Below are positions 26,402 to 35,619 of a stretch of DNA of 64,000 bases, in pieces. Made by a program: the position numbers and the translations under genes. Each line of letters begins with the position of its first letter. Position 1 is the first letter of the stretch. The notes under the pieces were generated by a model that made no database searches, had not been told where the DNA came from, and worked only from the letters and a program-made list of their open reading frames with translations. The DNA is taken from the NCBI RefSeq assembly GCF_002797935.1, contig NZ_PGER01000001.1:3472001-3536000 (forward strand). Reading direction: 5' to 3'. This DNA comes from Flavobacterium sp. 1 (GTDB taxonomy: Bacteria > Bacteroidota > Bacteroidia > Flavobacteriales > Flavobacteriaceae).

Positions 26402-27032
26402 TAAACTACAGTACATCTCACAGGGAGAAAGCATTGAAGAACAATTGCTCAATATTCATCAGGCCTTAGACAATGGCTGCGACTGGATACAAATGAGATT
26501 TAAACATCAAAAACAAAAAAAAATATTTGCTTTGGCGGAAGCCGTGAAATTTTTATGTGAAGAATATTTAGCTAATTTCATTGTCAACGATGACGTTCAT
26601 TTAGCCAAACAATTTAATGCCGATGGTGTTCATCTGGGACTCACAGATATGGGAGTTGCTGAAGCGCGAGCCATTTTAGGCAAAACTAAAATCATCGGAG
26701 CCACGGCAAACACTTTTGAAGATATTGTACGACAAGTTAACAATAGCTGTGATTATATTGGATTAGGTCCTTTTCAATTCACAAAAACCAAAAAAAATCT
26801 GAGTCCGATACTGGGGATTGAAGGATATGAATCTATTATAAACAAAATGGAACAATCCAAAATTGAAATACCCATTTATGCCATTGGAGGAATTACATTG
26901 GAAAATGTTGATGCGCTCATACAAACAGGAATTCATGGTATTGCCGTTTCTGGTATTATCACCGAAAGCGAAAGAAAAAACATACTCATCACACAACTTA
27001 ACGAAAAATTATATGGCAATGTCATTGTTTAA
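26394..27032 (+). CDS. thiE: thiamine-phosphate synthase ThiE
   Basis: A 212-residue enzyme joining HMP-PP and thiazole phosphate to thiamine phosphate. It has the complete catalytic set: [48 protein letters not shown] and [10 protein letters not shown]. This is the canonical ThiE of the operon, in contrast to the TenI-like gene before thiD. It overlaps thiD by 8 bp and the thiG start by about 14 bp. Confidence 0.95.
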   Translation: MYNKLQYISQGESIEEQLLNIHQALDNGCDWIQMRFKHQKQKKIFALAEAVKFLCEEYLANFIVNDDVHLAKQFNADGVHLGLTDMGVAEARAILGKTKIIGATANTFEDIVRQVNNSCDYIGLGPFQFTKTKKNLSPILGIEGYESIINKMEQSKIEIPIYAIGGITLENVDALIQTGIHGIAVSGIITESERKNILITQLNEKLYGNVIV

Positions 27033-27789
27033 GATAGGAGACAAAACACTAGAATCAAGACTATTTCTAGGAACTGGAAAATTTGGTTCCAATATAGAAA
27101 TGGAGAAAGCCATTTTGGCTTCCGAAAGCGAATTGGTAACTGTAGCACTAAAAAGAATCGATCTCGAAACCGATACCGATGCGATTTTAAATCACTTAAA
27201 GCATCCCAAAATCAATTTATTACCCAACACTTCTGGCGCACGAAACGCTAAAGAAGCCATTTTTGCGGCACAATTGGCTAGAGAAGCTTTAGAAACCAAC
27301 TGGCTAAAACTAGAGATTCATCCTGACCCAAAATACTTAATGCCGGATCCCATTGAAACCCTGAAAGCGACTGAAGAACTGGCGAAATTGGGATTCATTG
27401 TTTTGCCCTACATCCATGCCGATCCAGTTTTATGCAAGCATTTGGAAAATGCAGGAACAGCTGCCGTTATGCCTTTGGGATCGCCTATTGGCAGTAACAA
27501 AGGATTAAAAACCATTGATTTTCTGGAAATAATCATCGAGCAAAGTAACGTTCCTGTCATTATCGACGCAGGCATTGGCTCACCATCTGACGCAGCCAAA
27601 GCAATGGAAATGGGAGCTGATGCAGTCTTGGTAAACACCGCCATTGCCGTAGCCGGAAATCCAAAATTAATGGCCGAAGCTTTTAAGGAGGCGGTAATAG
27701 CTGGACGAAAAGCATTTGAAGCAAAACTGGGGCAACAATACAAACACGCAGTTGCATCTAGTCCTTTGACGGCTTTTTTGTATGAGTAA
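27019..27789 (+). CDS. thiG: thiazole synthase ThiG
   Basis: A 256-residue TIM-barrel enzyme building thiazole phosphate from DXP, ThiS-thiocarboxylate and dehydroglycine. Signatures: [12 protein letters not shown], the Schiff-base Lys in [50 protein letters not shown] and [11 protein letters not shown]. Starts at 27013 (MAMSLFK) and 27019 (MSLFK) are both possible; the second fits family N-termini better. It overlaps thiE. Confidence 0.96.
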   Translation: MSLFKIGDKTLESRLFLGTGKFGSNIEMEKAILASESELVTVALKRIDLETDTDAILNHLKHPKINLLPNTSGARNAKEAIFAAQLAREALETNWLKLEIHPDPKYLMPDPIETLKATEELAKLGFIVLPYIHADPVLCKHLENAGTAAVMPLGSPIGSNKGLKTIDFLEIIIEQSNVPVIIDAGIGSPSDAAKAMEMGADAVLVNTAIAVAGNPKLMAEAFKEAVIAGRKAFEAKLGQQYKHAVASSPLTAFLYE

Positions 27790-27804
27790 CAGAATTCATT
27801 ATTA

Positions 27805-27896
27805 ACCGCAAAGCGCGCAAAGATTTACGCAAAGTTCGCAAAGCTTTGCGGACTTAACTTTAGATTCGGAACATAAAACTTTGCGCACTTTGCGGT
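27805..27896. repeat. inverted repeat of the ccgcaaagNgcgcaaag type between thiG and thiH
   Basis: 18-bp arms at 27805-27822 and 27879-27896 with one mismatch, plus internal gcaaag / ctttgc repeats. A related single word, taaccgcaaaga, occurs at 29861-29872 after thiF, suggesting a dispersed family. In the thi mRNA it would form a long stem inside the operon. Confidence 0.6.
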
Positions 27897-27911
27897 AAAA
27901 AACATAATACT

Positions 27912-29069
27912 ATGAAAACATTCAAATCTGTTTTTGATGGTTATGATTGGGAAACCATTCAAACCAAAATATATCAAACGACCTCCAAGCAAGTGGAACA
28001 GGCATTGGCAAAAAGCAAAAGAGACCTAGAGGATTTCATCGCTTTGATTTCGCCTGTAGCCACAACTTATTTGGAGCAAATGGCACAAGAATGCCATGAA
28101 TTGACAAAAAAACGTTTTGGAAAAACCATTCAAATGTATGCACCGCTTTATTTGAGCAATGAATGCCAAAATATCTGCACATATTGCGGATTCAGTCTGG
28201 ACAACAAAATCAAACGCAAAACATTATCGGATTCCGAAATAAAACTGGAAGCAGAGGCCTTGAAAACAGCGGGTTTTGATCATGTATTATTGGTTACGGG
28301 AGAAGCCAATTACACTGTAAACATCAATTATTTTCTAAATGCAATTGAGCAGATAAAAGAGCAATTCTCAACCATATCAGTCGAAGTGCAGCCACTTTCG
28401 ACCGAAGAATATCAAGAATTGCATAAAGCTGGAGTTTATTCGGTTTTGGTGTATCAGGAAACCTATCATCAGGAAGTGTACAAAAAGTATCATACCAAAG
28501 GTAAAAAGTCCAATTTTGATTTTCGGCTGGAAACTCCTGACCGAATTGGTAAAGCGGGAATTCACAAGATTGGACTGGGCGTTTTATTGGGTCTTGAAGA
28601 TTGGCGAACGGACAGTTTTTTCAATGCTCTGCATTTGGATTATTTACAAAAAACGTATTGGCAGACAAAATATTCGGTTTCCTTTCCGAGGTTACGCCCC
28701 GCCGAAGGAATTATTGAACCCAACTTTATTATGGACGATAAAGATTTGACGCAATTAATCTGCGCCTATCGATTGTGGAATGAAGATTTGGAGATTTCAA
28801 TTTCGACACGGGAAAACGAAAAGTTCAGAAATAATATCATCCCGATTGGAGTAACCAGCATGAGTGCGGGCTCCAAAACCAATCCAGGCGGTTACGTTGT
28901 TGATCCCCAATCTTTGGAGCAATTTGAGATTAGCGATGAGCGTTCCGCACAGGAAATTGCCAAAATAATCACCGATAAAGGATATGAAGCTGTATGGAAA
29001 GATTGGGACAGAACATTTAGTCAAAGGTCGAAAGCCGAAAGTCTAAAAGAAAATTCGATTCTTAATTAA
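27912..29069 (+). CDS. thiH: 2-iminoacetate synthase ThiH
   Basis: A 385-residue radical-SAM tyrosine lyase that makes dehydroglycine for ThiG. The cluster motif is CQNICTYC (CX3CX2C, residues 85-92). SAM-binding segments TGEANYTV and VEVQPL follow, with VLVYQETY and the C-terminal RLRPAEG and TRENEKFR elements. Presence of ThiH, and not ThiO, means the thiazole glycine imine comes from tyrosine, an oxygen-sensitive route. Separated from thiG by a palindromic 122-bp spacer but clearly part of the operon. Confidence 0.97.
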   Translation: MKTFKSVFDGYDWETIQTKIYQTTSKQVEQALAKSKRDLEDFIALISPVATTYLEQMAQECHELTKKRFGKTIQMYAPLYLSNECQNICTYCGFSLDNKIKRKTLSDSEIKLEAEALKTAGFDHVLLVTGEANYTVNINYFLNAIEQIKEQFSTISVEVQPLSTEEYQELHKAGVYSVLVYQETYHQEVYKKYHTKGKKSNFDFRLETPDRIGKAGIHKIGLGVLLGLEDWRTDSFFNALHLDYLQKTYWQTKYSVSFPRLRPAEGIIEPNFIMDDKDLTQLICAYRLWNEDLEISISTRENEKFRNNIIPIGVTSMSAGSKTNPGGYVVDPQSLEQFEISDERSAQEIAKIITDKGYEAVWKDWDRTFSQRSKAESLKENSILN

Positions 29070-29118
29070 TACTTTCTTTCACTTTTACGACTATCAAACT
29101 TTTAAGACTTAACAAAAA

Positions 29119-29829
29119 ATGAGTGTAATTCAAGATTATTTAAGATACAACCGCCAAATGATGTTGCCCGAAATAGGCGATGAAGGGCAAAAAAAACTAA
29201 AAAATGCCAAAGTCTTGGTAATTGGTGCTGGCGGATTGGGGTGTCCTATTTTACAATATATTACTACAGCAGGTGTTGGCACGATCGGGATTGTTGATTT
29301 TGATAAAATCGAAATTCATAACCTGCACCGCCAAATTTTATATACACAAAACCAAGTCGGCAAAAACAAAGCAACTACTGCCAAAGAAACGTTGAAAACA
29401 TTAAATCCTTTAATTACTATCGTTGCTTTCGAAGAAAAATTAACCTCCGAAAATGCCTCAACAATTCTACGGGATTTTGATTTTATAGTGGACGGTTCCG
29501 ATAATTTTACCACTCGTTATTTAGTAAATGACACTTGTGTGGCTTTGGGAAAAACATTGATTTACGGAAGTATTTTAGGTTTTGAAGGACAATTGGCTGT
29601 ATTCAATCATAACGGAACAAAAAATCTTCGGGATTTATTTCCAGAACCGCCTAACCCAAAAGATGTTCCTAATTGCAGTTTGAATGGTGTGTTAGGCACT
29701 TTGCCTGGGATGATTGGAACTATGATGGCTCACGAAACCTTAAAACTGATAATGGATTTACCATCTCTAGAAAATGAATTGGTCTTATTCAGTACTTTAA
29801 ATTGGAGTTTTACGAAGCTGAAGTTTTAG
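29119..29829 (+). CDS. thiF: ThiS adenylyltransferase ThiF (HesA/MoeB/ThiF family)
   Basis: A 236-residue E1-like enzyme activating the ThiS C-terminus. It has the ATP-binding loop VIGAGGLGCPILQYI, DFDKIEIHNLHRQILY and VGKNKA, and a Cys in PNCSLNGVLG at the position of the conserved MoeB/ThiF cysteine. The two zinc-binding CxxC pairs of E. coli ThiF are missing: only three cysteines exist, none paired as CxxC. It is the last gene of the thi operon. Placement makes ThiF the natural call, although MoeB-type activity is conceivable. Confidence 0.9.
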   Translation: MSVIQDYLRYNRQMMLPEIGDEGQKKLKNAKVLVIGAGGLGCPILQYITTAGVGTIGIVDFDKIEIHNLHRQILYTQNQVGKNKATTAKETLKTLNPLITIVAFEEKLTSENASTILRDFDFIVDGSDNFTTRYLVNDTCVALGKTLIYGSILGFEGQLAVFNHNGTKNLRDLFPEPPNPKDVPNCSLNGVLGTLPGMIGTMMAHETLKLIMDLPSLENELVLFSTLNWSFTKLKF

Positions 29830-29891
29830 TTTTTGGGATTCCTTTACAACTACAGGTTAATAACCGCAAAGACACAAGGTCGCAAAGAAAG

Positions 29892-30530
29892 TTAGTCTCT
29901 CTTCAAAATTGCCATAAAAACTTCCCGCTCTATTTCCCTGCATCCCAAACTTTCGAGATGTTCGTTATAAACTTGGCAATCCAAAAGTCGATAATTATCT
30001 TTTTTAAGTTGGTTTGCCAAAGCAATAAAGGCCATTTTCGAAGCATTGGAAACTAACGAAAACATACTTTCTCCACAGAAAACATGTGCCAAATTGACAC
30101 CGTACAATCCGCCGACAAGTTGGTCATTTTGCCAAACTTCGACTGATTTTGCCATTCCAAGTTCATTGAGTCTGCAGTAGGCATCAATCATATCATTCGT
30201 AATCCAAGTTCCGGATTGCCCGTCACGTTTTACCTGCTGGCAATTGGAAATAACATCCCTAAAATTTTGATTGAAAGTAACTTTGAAAATATTTCTGTTG
30301 AGAATGTTTCTCATGCTTTTGGAAACAACTAATTCGTCCAAGTACAATACCATTCTGGGATTTGGTGACCACCAAATAATGGGTTCTCCTTCATTGAACC
30401 AAGGAAAAATGCCACTGTTATAAGCTAACTGCAAACGCTCTGGAGACAAGTCGCCTCCAACGGCGAGAATCCCATCGCTATCGGCGTGAGAAACTGGCGG
30501 GAAAAATAAATCTTTGGATAAATAATACAT
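29892..30530 (-). CDS. aat: leucyl/phenylalanyl-tRNA--protein transferase
   Basis: A 212-residue enzyme of the N-end rule pathway, adding Leu or Phe to proteins with N-terminal Arg or Lys so that ClpS/ClpAP degrade them. Signatures: GILAVGGDLSPERLQLAY, GIFPWFNEGEPIIWWSPNPR, and VEVWQNDQLVGGLYGVNLAH followed by FCGESMFS. Normal length. It converges on thiF with no clear terminator in the 62-bp gap. Confidence 0.96.
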   Translation of the reverse strand: MYYLSKDLFFPPVSHADSDGILAVGGDLSPERLQLAYNSGIFPWFNEGEPIIWWSPNPRMVLYLDELVVSKSMRNILNRNIFKVTFNQNFRDVISNCQQVKRDGQSGTWITNDMIDAYCRLNELGMAKSVEVWQNDQLVGGLYGVNLAHVFCGESMFSLVSNASKMAFIALANQLKKDNYRLLDCQVYNEHLESLGCREIEREVFMAILKRD

Positions 30531-30636
30531 TTTTCAATGGCAAATTTCAATGGCAAATTTCAATTCAATTTCAAAAAAAATCAGAAATTCAAGTAAACTC
30601 AAACTTCTGATTTCTTATCTTTAATTTCTATTTTTC

Positions 30637-31011
30637 TTAGAATGGCAAATCGTCTGCTTCTTCTTCGTTTAAATTAGTTGCTGGCGCAAAAGTTGCTGCA
30701 GCCGGCATTGGAGGCGCTTGCTGAGCTGGTGCTTCGGCAGCCAGTCTTTCGATTCTCCAGCCTTGAATACTGTTAAAATATCTTGTTTCTCCTTGTGGAT
30801 TAACCCATTCTCTTCCTCTTAAATTGATAGAAACTTTTACAGCTTCACCAATATTATAACTGTTTAACAAATCACATTTATCTTGAGTAAATTCAATCAG
30901 AATGTGCTGTGGATACTGCTCATCTGTAGTAACAACCAATTCTCTTTTTTTGAATGCTGCACTCACTTGTTGCTCTGGATTAACAACTTTAATTTTTCCT
31001 AATACTTCCAT
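30637..31011 (-). CDS. DUF3127 domain protein (small OB-like)
   Basis: A 124-residue protein matching the Bacteroidota DUF3127 family: a beta-rich domain (GKIKVVNPEQQVSAAFKKRE, then LLNSYNIGEAVKVSINLRGR) followed by an Ala/Pro-rich linker and the acidic tail NEEEADDLPF. That tail is strikingly like the protein-binding tail of SSB, and the domain is beta-rich like an OB fold, so single-strand binding or association with SSB partners is plausible but unproven. It lies 32 bp downstream of the flavin reductase gene on the same strand. Confidence 0.8.
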   Translation of the reverse strand: MEVLGKIKVVNPEQQVSAAFKKRELVVTTDEQYPQHILIEFTQDKCDLLNSYNIGEAVKVSINLRGREWVNPQGETRYFNSIQGWRIERLAAEAPAQQAPPMPAAATFAPATNLNEEEADDLPF

Positions 31012-31043
31012 CTTCTTTTTGTTTTATTATTGTTACTTTGAAT

Positions 31044-31919
31044 TTATTTTTTGGCTAAAAGTACTTTCCAAGCTGAAAGAACATCATTTTCTAAAAGATA
31101 TTTTTTGGCTTTCAAGTGCTGTTTTTCAAGGTCATCAGAACTCAAAACAGCCTTTATGGCAAAATTTTGCTTTACAAATATACTAACTTCTTTAATTGTA
31201 GGCAAGGCTTCAATATTCCCGAGCATCCCTAAATCGTTTCCGTCAAAAACTGGACTGTTTTTAATAAAATCAGGAATGGCATCTACTCCAACACCAAGCG
31301 TTGTAAGCGGTTTTGGCACTTCAAACAATCCTTGATTGGATCTGGAATACCAATTAGCTCCTAGCCTAGACACTAAATCTATTTTATGTTGGTCTATCGC
31401 TCCATCTTCATTGAGAATTGCTTCATTGATATGAATGCGAACCACTTCACAAAGGATTAAATTTCCTGCGCCTCCTTCTGTCCCTAACGGAATTATCTGA
31501 GTTACTTTGCACTCAAACTGAACAGGTGATTCTTTTACCCTATAAGGTTTTACAACCTCGGATGGAACTGGCGTAAATCCAGCTTTTAAAAACTCGTCAA
31601 CGCCTTCGGCATATTCTGTGCTGGCCAGCGAAGTTTGCTGTACCATATCGTAATTTACTACGTTGATAACTACTTCTAAAGTAGCTTCGGCATTGATTAA
31701 TGTGTGTTTAACCGAATTGTCCCGTACCCGCCTTGCAGGCGAAAAAATAAGGATGGGCGGATTGGCACTGAAAACATTAAAAAAACTGAAAGGCGACAAA
31801 TTGGGAATCCCATTTTTACCGATAGTACTGGCAAAAGCAATAGGTCGAGGTCCAACTGCACTTTGCAAATACCCTTGTAATTTTGCGGTTTCAATGCTTT
31901 TCGGATCAATGCTAATCAT
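31044..31919 (-). CDS. flavin reductase-like (DIM6/NTAB) FMN-binding protein
   Basis: A 291-residue protein with the flavin-reductase-like split barrel: LQSAVGPRPIAFASTIGKNG, LSPFSFFNVFSANPP and the later segment ECKVTQIIPLG. The C-terminal 90 residues form an extension. Members reduce FMN or bind it tightly; the electron partner here is unknown. It is probably co-transcribed with the DUF3127 gene. Confidence 0.88.
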   Translation of the reverse strand: MISIDPKSIETAKLQGYLQSAVGPRPIAFASTIGKNGIPNLSPFSFFNVFSANPPILIFSPARRVRDNSVKHTLINAEATLEVVINVVNYDMVQQTSLASTEYAEGVDEFLKAGFTPVPSEVVKPYRVKESPVQFECKVTQIIPLGTEGGAGNLILCEVVRIHINEAILNEDGAIDQHKIDLVSRLGANWYSRSNQGLFEVPKPLTTLGVGVDAIPDFIKNSPVFDGNDLGMLGNIEALPTIKEVSIFVKQNFAIKAVLSSDDLEKQHLKAKKYLLENDVLSAWKVLLAKK

Positions 31920-32002
31920 AGACTTTTTATTTGAACAAAAATAACAAAATAGCAGTTAGATTCTAGGTATTTCAACAATTTTATTATGAAAACAATTGCC
32001 CA

Positions 32003-32080
32003 AGCCCTAATGGAAACGATATCCTTTTGTCTCGTCCTCAAACGAGACAAAAGGTATAGTGGACAGCAGGAAGCAGCTCT
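32003..32080. repeat. structured intergenic element with a perfect 12-bp stem
   Basis: In the divergent spacer between the flavin reductase and histidine kinase genes. A central stem ccttttgtctcg / cgagacaaaagg (8-nt loop) is flanked by gccctaatggaaacg on the left and gtggacagcaggaagcagc on the right. From memory, elements with these flanks recur in Flavobacterium genomes. Which strand is transcribed is not clear, and I cannot assign it to a named RNA family with confidence. Confidence 0.55.
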
Positions 32081-32179
32081 TAAAAAGAAAGATATTTGAA
32101 TTTCTCAAAACAATGATTTTTGTCCCTACACAATCCGAAGTCCATTATTTCGTTATATTTATACCACAAATTTACTTTT

Positions 32180-33334
32180 ATGAACTTTTCTGAAAATAGA
32201 AATCCCATACGCTGGATAATAATTTTTATTTCTTTTCTGATAATCGCTATTATCCTTTGGAATACATATACTTTTTTTCAAATTTTTAAAAATGAAGAGC
32301 GAGTAAAAATGAACCTTTGGGCTATTGCCGAAAAAACATTAATTAACGCAAAACCAAATACCGAAGTTGATTTACCGCTTCAAATTTTCAATAACAACAC
32401 TACCATTCCATTAATTCTAACAGAAAATGACAGCATAATAAATGTCAAGAATATTGATGAAGCCATTATAAAAGACAAGGCAAAAGCTGAAGAATATCTG
32501 GATGAATTAAAAAGTGAAAACGAACCCATTACCATTATTTATGCACCTGGAAAATCACAAGAACTGTATTATGGAGATTCTTCCTTAATTGATAAACTCA
32601 AATATTACCCCATAGCCTTATCGCTAATTATTGTCCTCTGCGGTATCCTGATCTACAATTTTTACCTCAACCATAAAATAGCAAGCCAAAACAAATTATG
32701 GGCAGGAATGGCCAAAGAAACGGCTCATCAGATAGGCACGCCCCTTTCGTCATTAATAGGCTGGCTGGAAATTTTAAAACTGGATAATGTAGACGAATCT
32801 ATTACTACGGAGATTGAAAAAGACATTGTGCGTCTGCAGACCATAACTGACCGGTTTTCGAAAATTGGTTCCGAACCCAAATTAGAACTAAAAGACATAG
32901 TCGAGGAAACAAAACAATCATATAATTATCTGATTTCCCGTTTTTCTAACCAAATTGAATTTTCTTTTAAAGGTCCGTCAAAACCCATAGAAATTCTTCT
33001 GAATCCAACGTTACACAGCTGGACAATAGAAAATCTGGTTAAAAATGCCATAGATGCAATGAAAGGCCGAGGGAAATTATCTTTGGAAATTGAAGAGGAT
33101 CATCATCACATAAAAATAAATGTAACTGATACCGGCAGCGGGATACCTAAAAAAGAATTCCACCGTATTTTTGAAACCGGTTTCACTACCAAAAAAAGAG
33201 GATGGGGACTTGGACTTTCATTAACCCGAAGAATTGTAGAGGAATACCACAAAGGCGCTATTAAAGTACTTCATTCTGAAATAGGGAAAGGCACTACTAT
33301 GCAGATTTCATTCTTAAAAAATAATCACGCCTGA
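32180..33334 (+). CDS. orphan sensor histidine kinase
   Basis: A 384-residue kinase with TM1 at about residues 12-33 and TM2 at about 143-162 enclosing a 110-residue periplasmic domain. The H-box is MAKETAHQIGTPLSSLIGW with the phospho-accepting His at 183. The ATPase has NLVKNAIDAM, DTGSGIP and GWGLGLSLTRRIVE. Its AHQIGTPLSS box is unlike the common HExRTP type. No response regulator gene is adjacent, so the partner lies elsewhere. ATG 32180 is preferred to 32120 because the TM follows at the usual distance. Confidence 0.9.
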   Translation: MNFSENRNPIRWIIIFISFLIIAIILWNTYTFFQIFKNEERVKMNLWAIAEKTLINAKPNTEVDLPLQIFNNNTTIPLILTENDSIINVKNIDEAIIKDKAKAEEYLDELKSENEPITIIYAPGKSQELYYGDSSLIDKLKYYPIALSLIIVLCGILIYNFYLNHKIASQNKLWAGMAKETAHQIGTPLSSLIGWLEILKLDNVDESITTEIEKDIVRLQTITDRFSKIGSEPKLELKDIVEETKQSYNYLISRFSNQIEFSFKGPSKPIEILLNPTLHSWTIENLVKNAIDAMKGRGKLSLEIEEDHHHIKINVTDTGSGIPKKEFHRIFETGFTTKKRGWGLGLSLTRRIVEEYHKGAIKVLHSEIGKGTTMQISFLKNNHA

Positions 33335-33356
33335 AATAAAATTCATTTTTCCCGTA

Positions 33357-34523
33357 TTAATTCAAAGGCACTCCGAACCAAGTTACCTTAGTAAACATCC
33401 CTTTTCGGGCTGATTTACTTTTGCTCAGATACTCATTGACAAATTTTTCCTGATCTTCTATCTGTTTCAAAACATCGATAATAGATTTTTTTAATGATTT
33501 TACATTTTCAAAATTATTATCATTGAACTTCCCAATTTTATAAATTCGATTTTGACAATCCAATATTTTTTGTTTTGGAGCCACAATCATTTCCTTAATA
33601 GCTTCATCTGGCAAAAGTGGTTTGAATTTATTATTTCTATACATTATAAAATCATTAAACTGTGCTATAGCCTGATTATAATCATCGCTAATACCTTGCA
33701 TTTTTGACATTGCCTCGTTATTTTGCAAAGCATCGACTTCACTCTTTTTGAATTGAGCCATTTCCTGAATCAAACTATTTTTGATGCCATTATTCTGAAT
33801 TCGAATCAAAGCAGTTCTTGCCTTATCCAGATCTGACATCTGGTCATATTCCTCTATTTCACGAACAAAATCAAATTTTGGTTTGGTCTTGTTTATTTGG
33901 CTTTTTCCATCAATAAATTCCTGATTGGCAACCGTATAATTCAAAAACTGCCATAAATAGTCAAAAGGCATGTGCGTCGCAATAAATTGATTTGGTAAAA
34001 CTTTATAATTGAGATTGTTTAATTTTTTAAAAAACTTATTTTTATCAACATATCCAGACCCCCAAGTTGGATCAAAAAGCCACCAAGTATTATCAATTCT
34101 TGCAGCACACCAAGCATGCGAAAGTACGTCCACTTTACCATTTTGCTTGGTATATCCATAAATAATATAGGCTTTAATGTTTACTTTTTTGGCTATATCA
34201 TTAAAAACTTCGGCATAATGAATACAAACCCCTTTCTTGGATAATACCGTATTTTTTATTTTATCTGGGGAGACTTCTTTGAAATCAATTGACGCAATAT
34301 TCTCAATATCATAACTGATATTCGATGCTGTCCAATAAAACACAGCTCTGATTTTATCTTTTTCTAATTTAAGATTTTCATTGATATATTTAGCAATACC
34401 ATCTGTTGAAGTGCTTAAATCAGCAGGAATTTTGTCTATTTTAGCATCTGTCAAAGCATAAGGATTCTTGACTTGGCCAAAACTGAAAACCGTAAACATT
34501 AAAAACACAAACACACTCTTCAT
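33357..34523 (-). CDS. exported transglutaminase-like protein
   Basis: A 388-residue protein with a short signal peptide (MKSVFVFLMFTVFSFGQ). The transglutaminase-like core spans about residues 40-170 with the catalytic triad: Cys in KKGVCIHYAE, His in VLSHAWCAAR, Asp in WLFDPTWGSG. The C-terminal half is helical and charged, with no named domain. Such proteins may act as proteases or in envelope maturation; no specific substrate is indicated. Single gene, separated from the HIT gene by a terminator. Confidence 0.85.
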   Translation of the reverse strand: MKSVFVFLMFTVFSFGQVKNPYALTDAKIDKIPADLSTSTDGIAKYINENLKLEKDKIRAVFYWTASNISYDIENIASIDFKEVSPDKIKNTVLSKKGVCIHYAEVFNDIAKKVNIKAYIIYGYTKQNGKVDVLSHAWCAARIDNTWWLFDPTWGSGYVDKNKFFKKLNNLNYKVLPNQFIATHMPFDYLWQFLNYTVANQEFIDGKSQINKTKPKFDFVREIEEYDQMSDLDKARTALIRIQNNGIKNSLIQEMAQFKKSEVDALQNNEAMSKMQGISDDYNQAIAQFNDFIMYRNNKFKPLLPDEAIKEMIVAPKQKILDCQNRIYKIGKFNDNNFENVKSLKKSIIDVLKQIEDQEKFVNEYLSKSKSARKGMFTKVTWFGVPLN

Positions 34524-34544
34524 ACTGTCTTATTTTTGAACATA

Positions 34545-34592
34545 AAAAAACACGAAACTTTTAAATTAATTCTTAAAAGAGTCGTGTTTCTT
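34545..34592 (-). terminator. terminator after the HIT-family gene
   Basis: Stem aaacacga / tcgtgttt extended by an imperfect inner stem (acttttaa / ttaaaaga), with an A-run at the left for the minus-strand U-run. It lies just past the stop at 34607. Confidence 0.7.
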
Positions 34593-34606
34593 GCCTTTAT
34601 ACTTTT

Positions 34607-34996
34607 TTATAAATTAGCCTGAATACTTTTTGCCAAAGCCTCAAAGTCATCTTTTGTCAAACTTACTTTATGTCTGAAAGTCATTTCGCCCATTTCATTT
34701 AACGGAATCAAGTGAACGTGTGCATGTGGCACTTCAAGACCTACTACAGCCATTCCTACCCGTAAACAGGGAACCGTTTTCTCAAGTGCAATAGCCACTT
34801 TTTTTGAAAATGCCATCAAACCAAGATACAAATCATCTTCAATATCAAAAAACTTATCAATTTCTTTCTTTGGAATACAAAGCGTATGCCCTTTAGCATT
34901 CGGATTTACATCCAAAAAAGCCAGAAAATTTTCATCCTCCGCTACTTTATAGCAGGGTATTTCTCCGTCAATTATTTTTTTGAAAATGGTACTCAT
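34607..34996 (-). CDS. HIT-family nucleotide hydrolase
   Basis: A 129-residue histidine-triad protein: FKKIIDGEIPCYKVAEDE at the N-terminus, NPNAKGHTLCIPKKEI in the middle, and the catalytic HAHVHLIPL near the end. Members split AMP from adenosine phosphoramidates or act on Ap4A-type nucleotides. It follows greA on the same strand after 90 bp, a common pairing in Flavobacteriia, and may share its transcript. Confidence 0.95.
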   Translation of the reverse strand: MSTIFKKIIDGEIPCYKVAEDENFLAFLDVNPNAKGHTLCIPKKEIDKFFDIEDDLYLGLMAFSKKVAIALEKTVPCLRVGMAVVGLEVPHAHVHLIPLNEMGEMTFRHKVSLTKDDFEALAKSIQANL

Positions 34997-35086
34997 AAAA
35001 TTAGATATTAGAAGTTAGAAAAAAGAACATAGATTGTAGAAACTGCAATCTGATCGCTAAAAACTGACCACTGAATACTTATACTA

Positions 35087-35563
35087 TTACTCTCTTGAAA
35101 TTTCAAGGATTTCAAATTTCAAAATACCGTTAGGCACTGTGATCTCGGCAACTTCACCTACTTTCTTTCCTAAAAGTCCTTTTCCAATCGGAGAAGTAAC
35201 CGATATCTTTCCTGTTTTCAAATCAGCTTCACTTTCGGCAACTAATGTATATTTCATCTCCATTCCGTTCGTTTGGTTTTTGATCTTGACATGAGACAAA
35301 ACCAATACTTTAGACAAATCAAGATTAGACTCATCAATCAATCTAGCGTTAGAGTGTACCTCTTCAAGCTTTGCTATTCTCATTTCAAGCATTCCTTGGG
35401 CTTCTTTGGCCGCATCATATTCTGCATTTTCAGATAAATCTCCTTTATCCCTTGCTTCTGCTATATCTTGAGATGCCTTTGGACGCATCACGCTTTTTAA
35501 ATAATCTAATTCTTCTCTTAATTTTTTTAATCCTTCCGCTGTGTAATACGATATTGCGCTCAT
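35087..35563 (-). CDS. greA: transcription elongation factor GreA
   Basis: A 158-residue factor that stimulates RNA cleavage in backtracked RNA polymerase. N-terminal coiled coil (GLKKLREELDYLK, DIAEARDKGDLSENAEYDAA with the acidic tip D-LSENAEY) and C-terminal FKBP-like domain (ISVTSPIGKGLLGKKVGEVA). The start at 35563 (MSAISYYTAEGL) is used and not 35620, which would read through a leader hairpin. It has its own -7 element and an unusual hairpin leader. Confidence 0.96.
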   Translation of the reverse strand: MSAISYYTAEGLKKLREELDYLKSVMRPKASQDIAEARDKGDLSENAEYDAAKEAQGMLEMRIAKLEEVHSNARLIDESNLDLSKVLVLSHVKIKNQTNGMEMKYTLVAESEADLKTGKISVTSPIGKGLLGKKVGEVAEITVPNGILKFEILEISRE

Positions 35564-35587
35564 AATTTCATCATTTATATAAAATAG

Positions 35588-35612
35588 AAAAAATCCCATC
35601 AGGACGGGATTT
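35588..35612 (-). promoter_or_regulatory. terminator-like hairpin in the greA leader
   Basis: On the minus strand: aaatccc, an 8-nt loop, gggattt, then a run of T. It sits between the predicted greA transcript start (about 35613-35616) and the start codon at 35563, so RNAs would begin with this hairpin. The neighbouring genes diverge, so no upstream gene needs a terminator here. Confidence 0.5.
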
Positions 35613-35619
35613 CTTTCCA

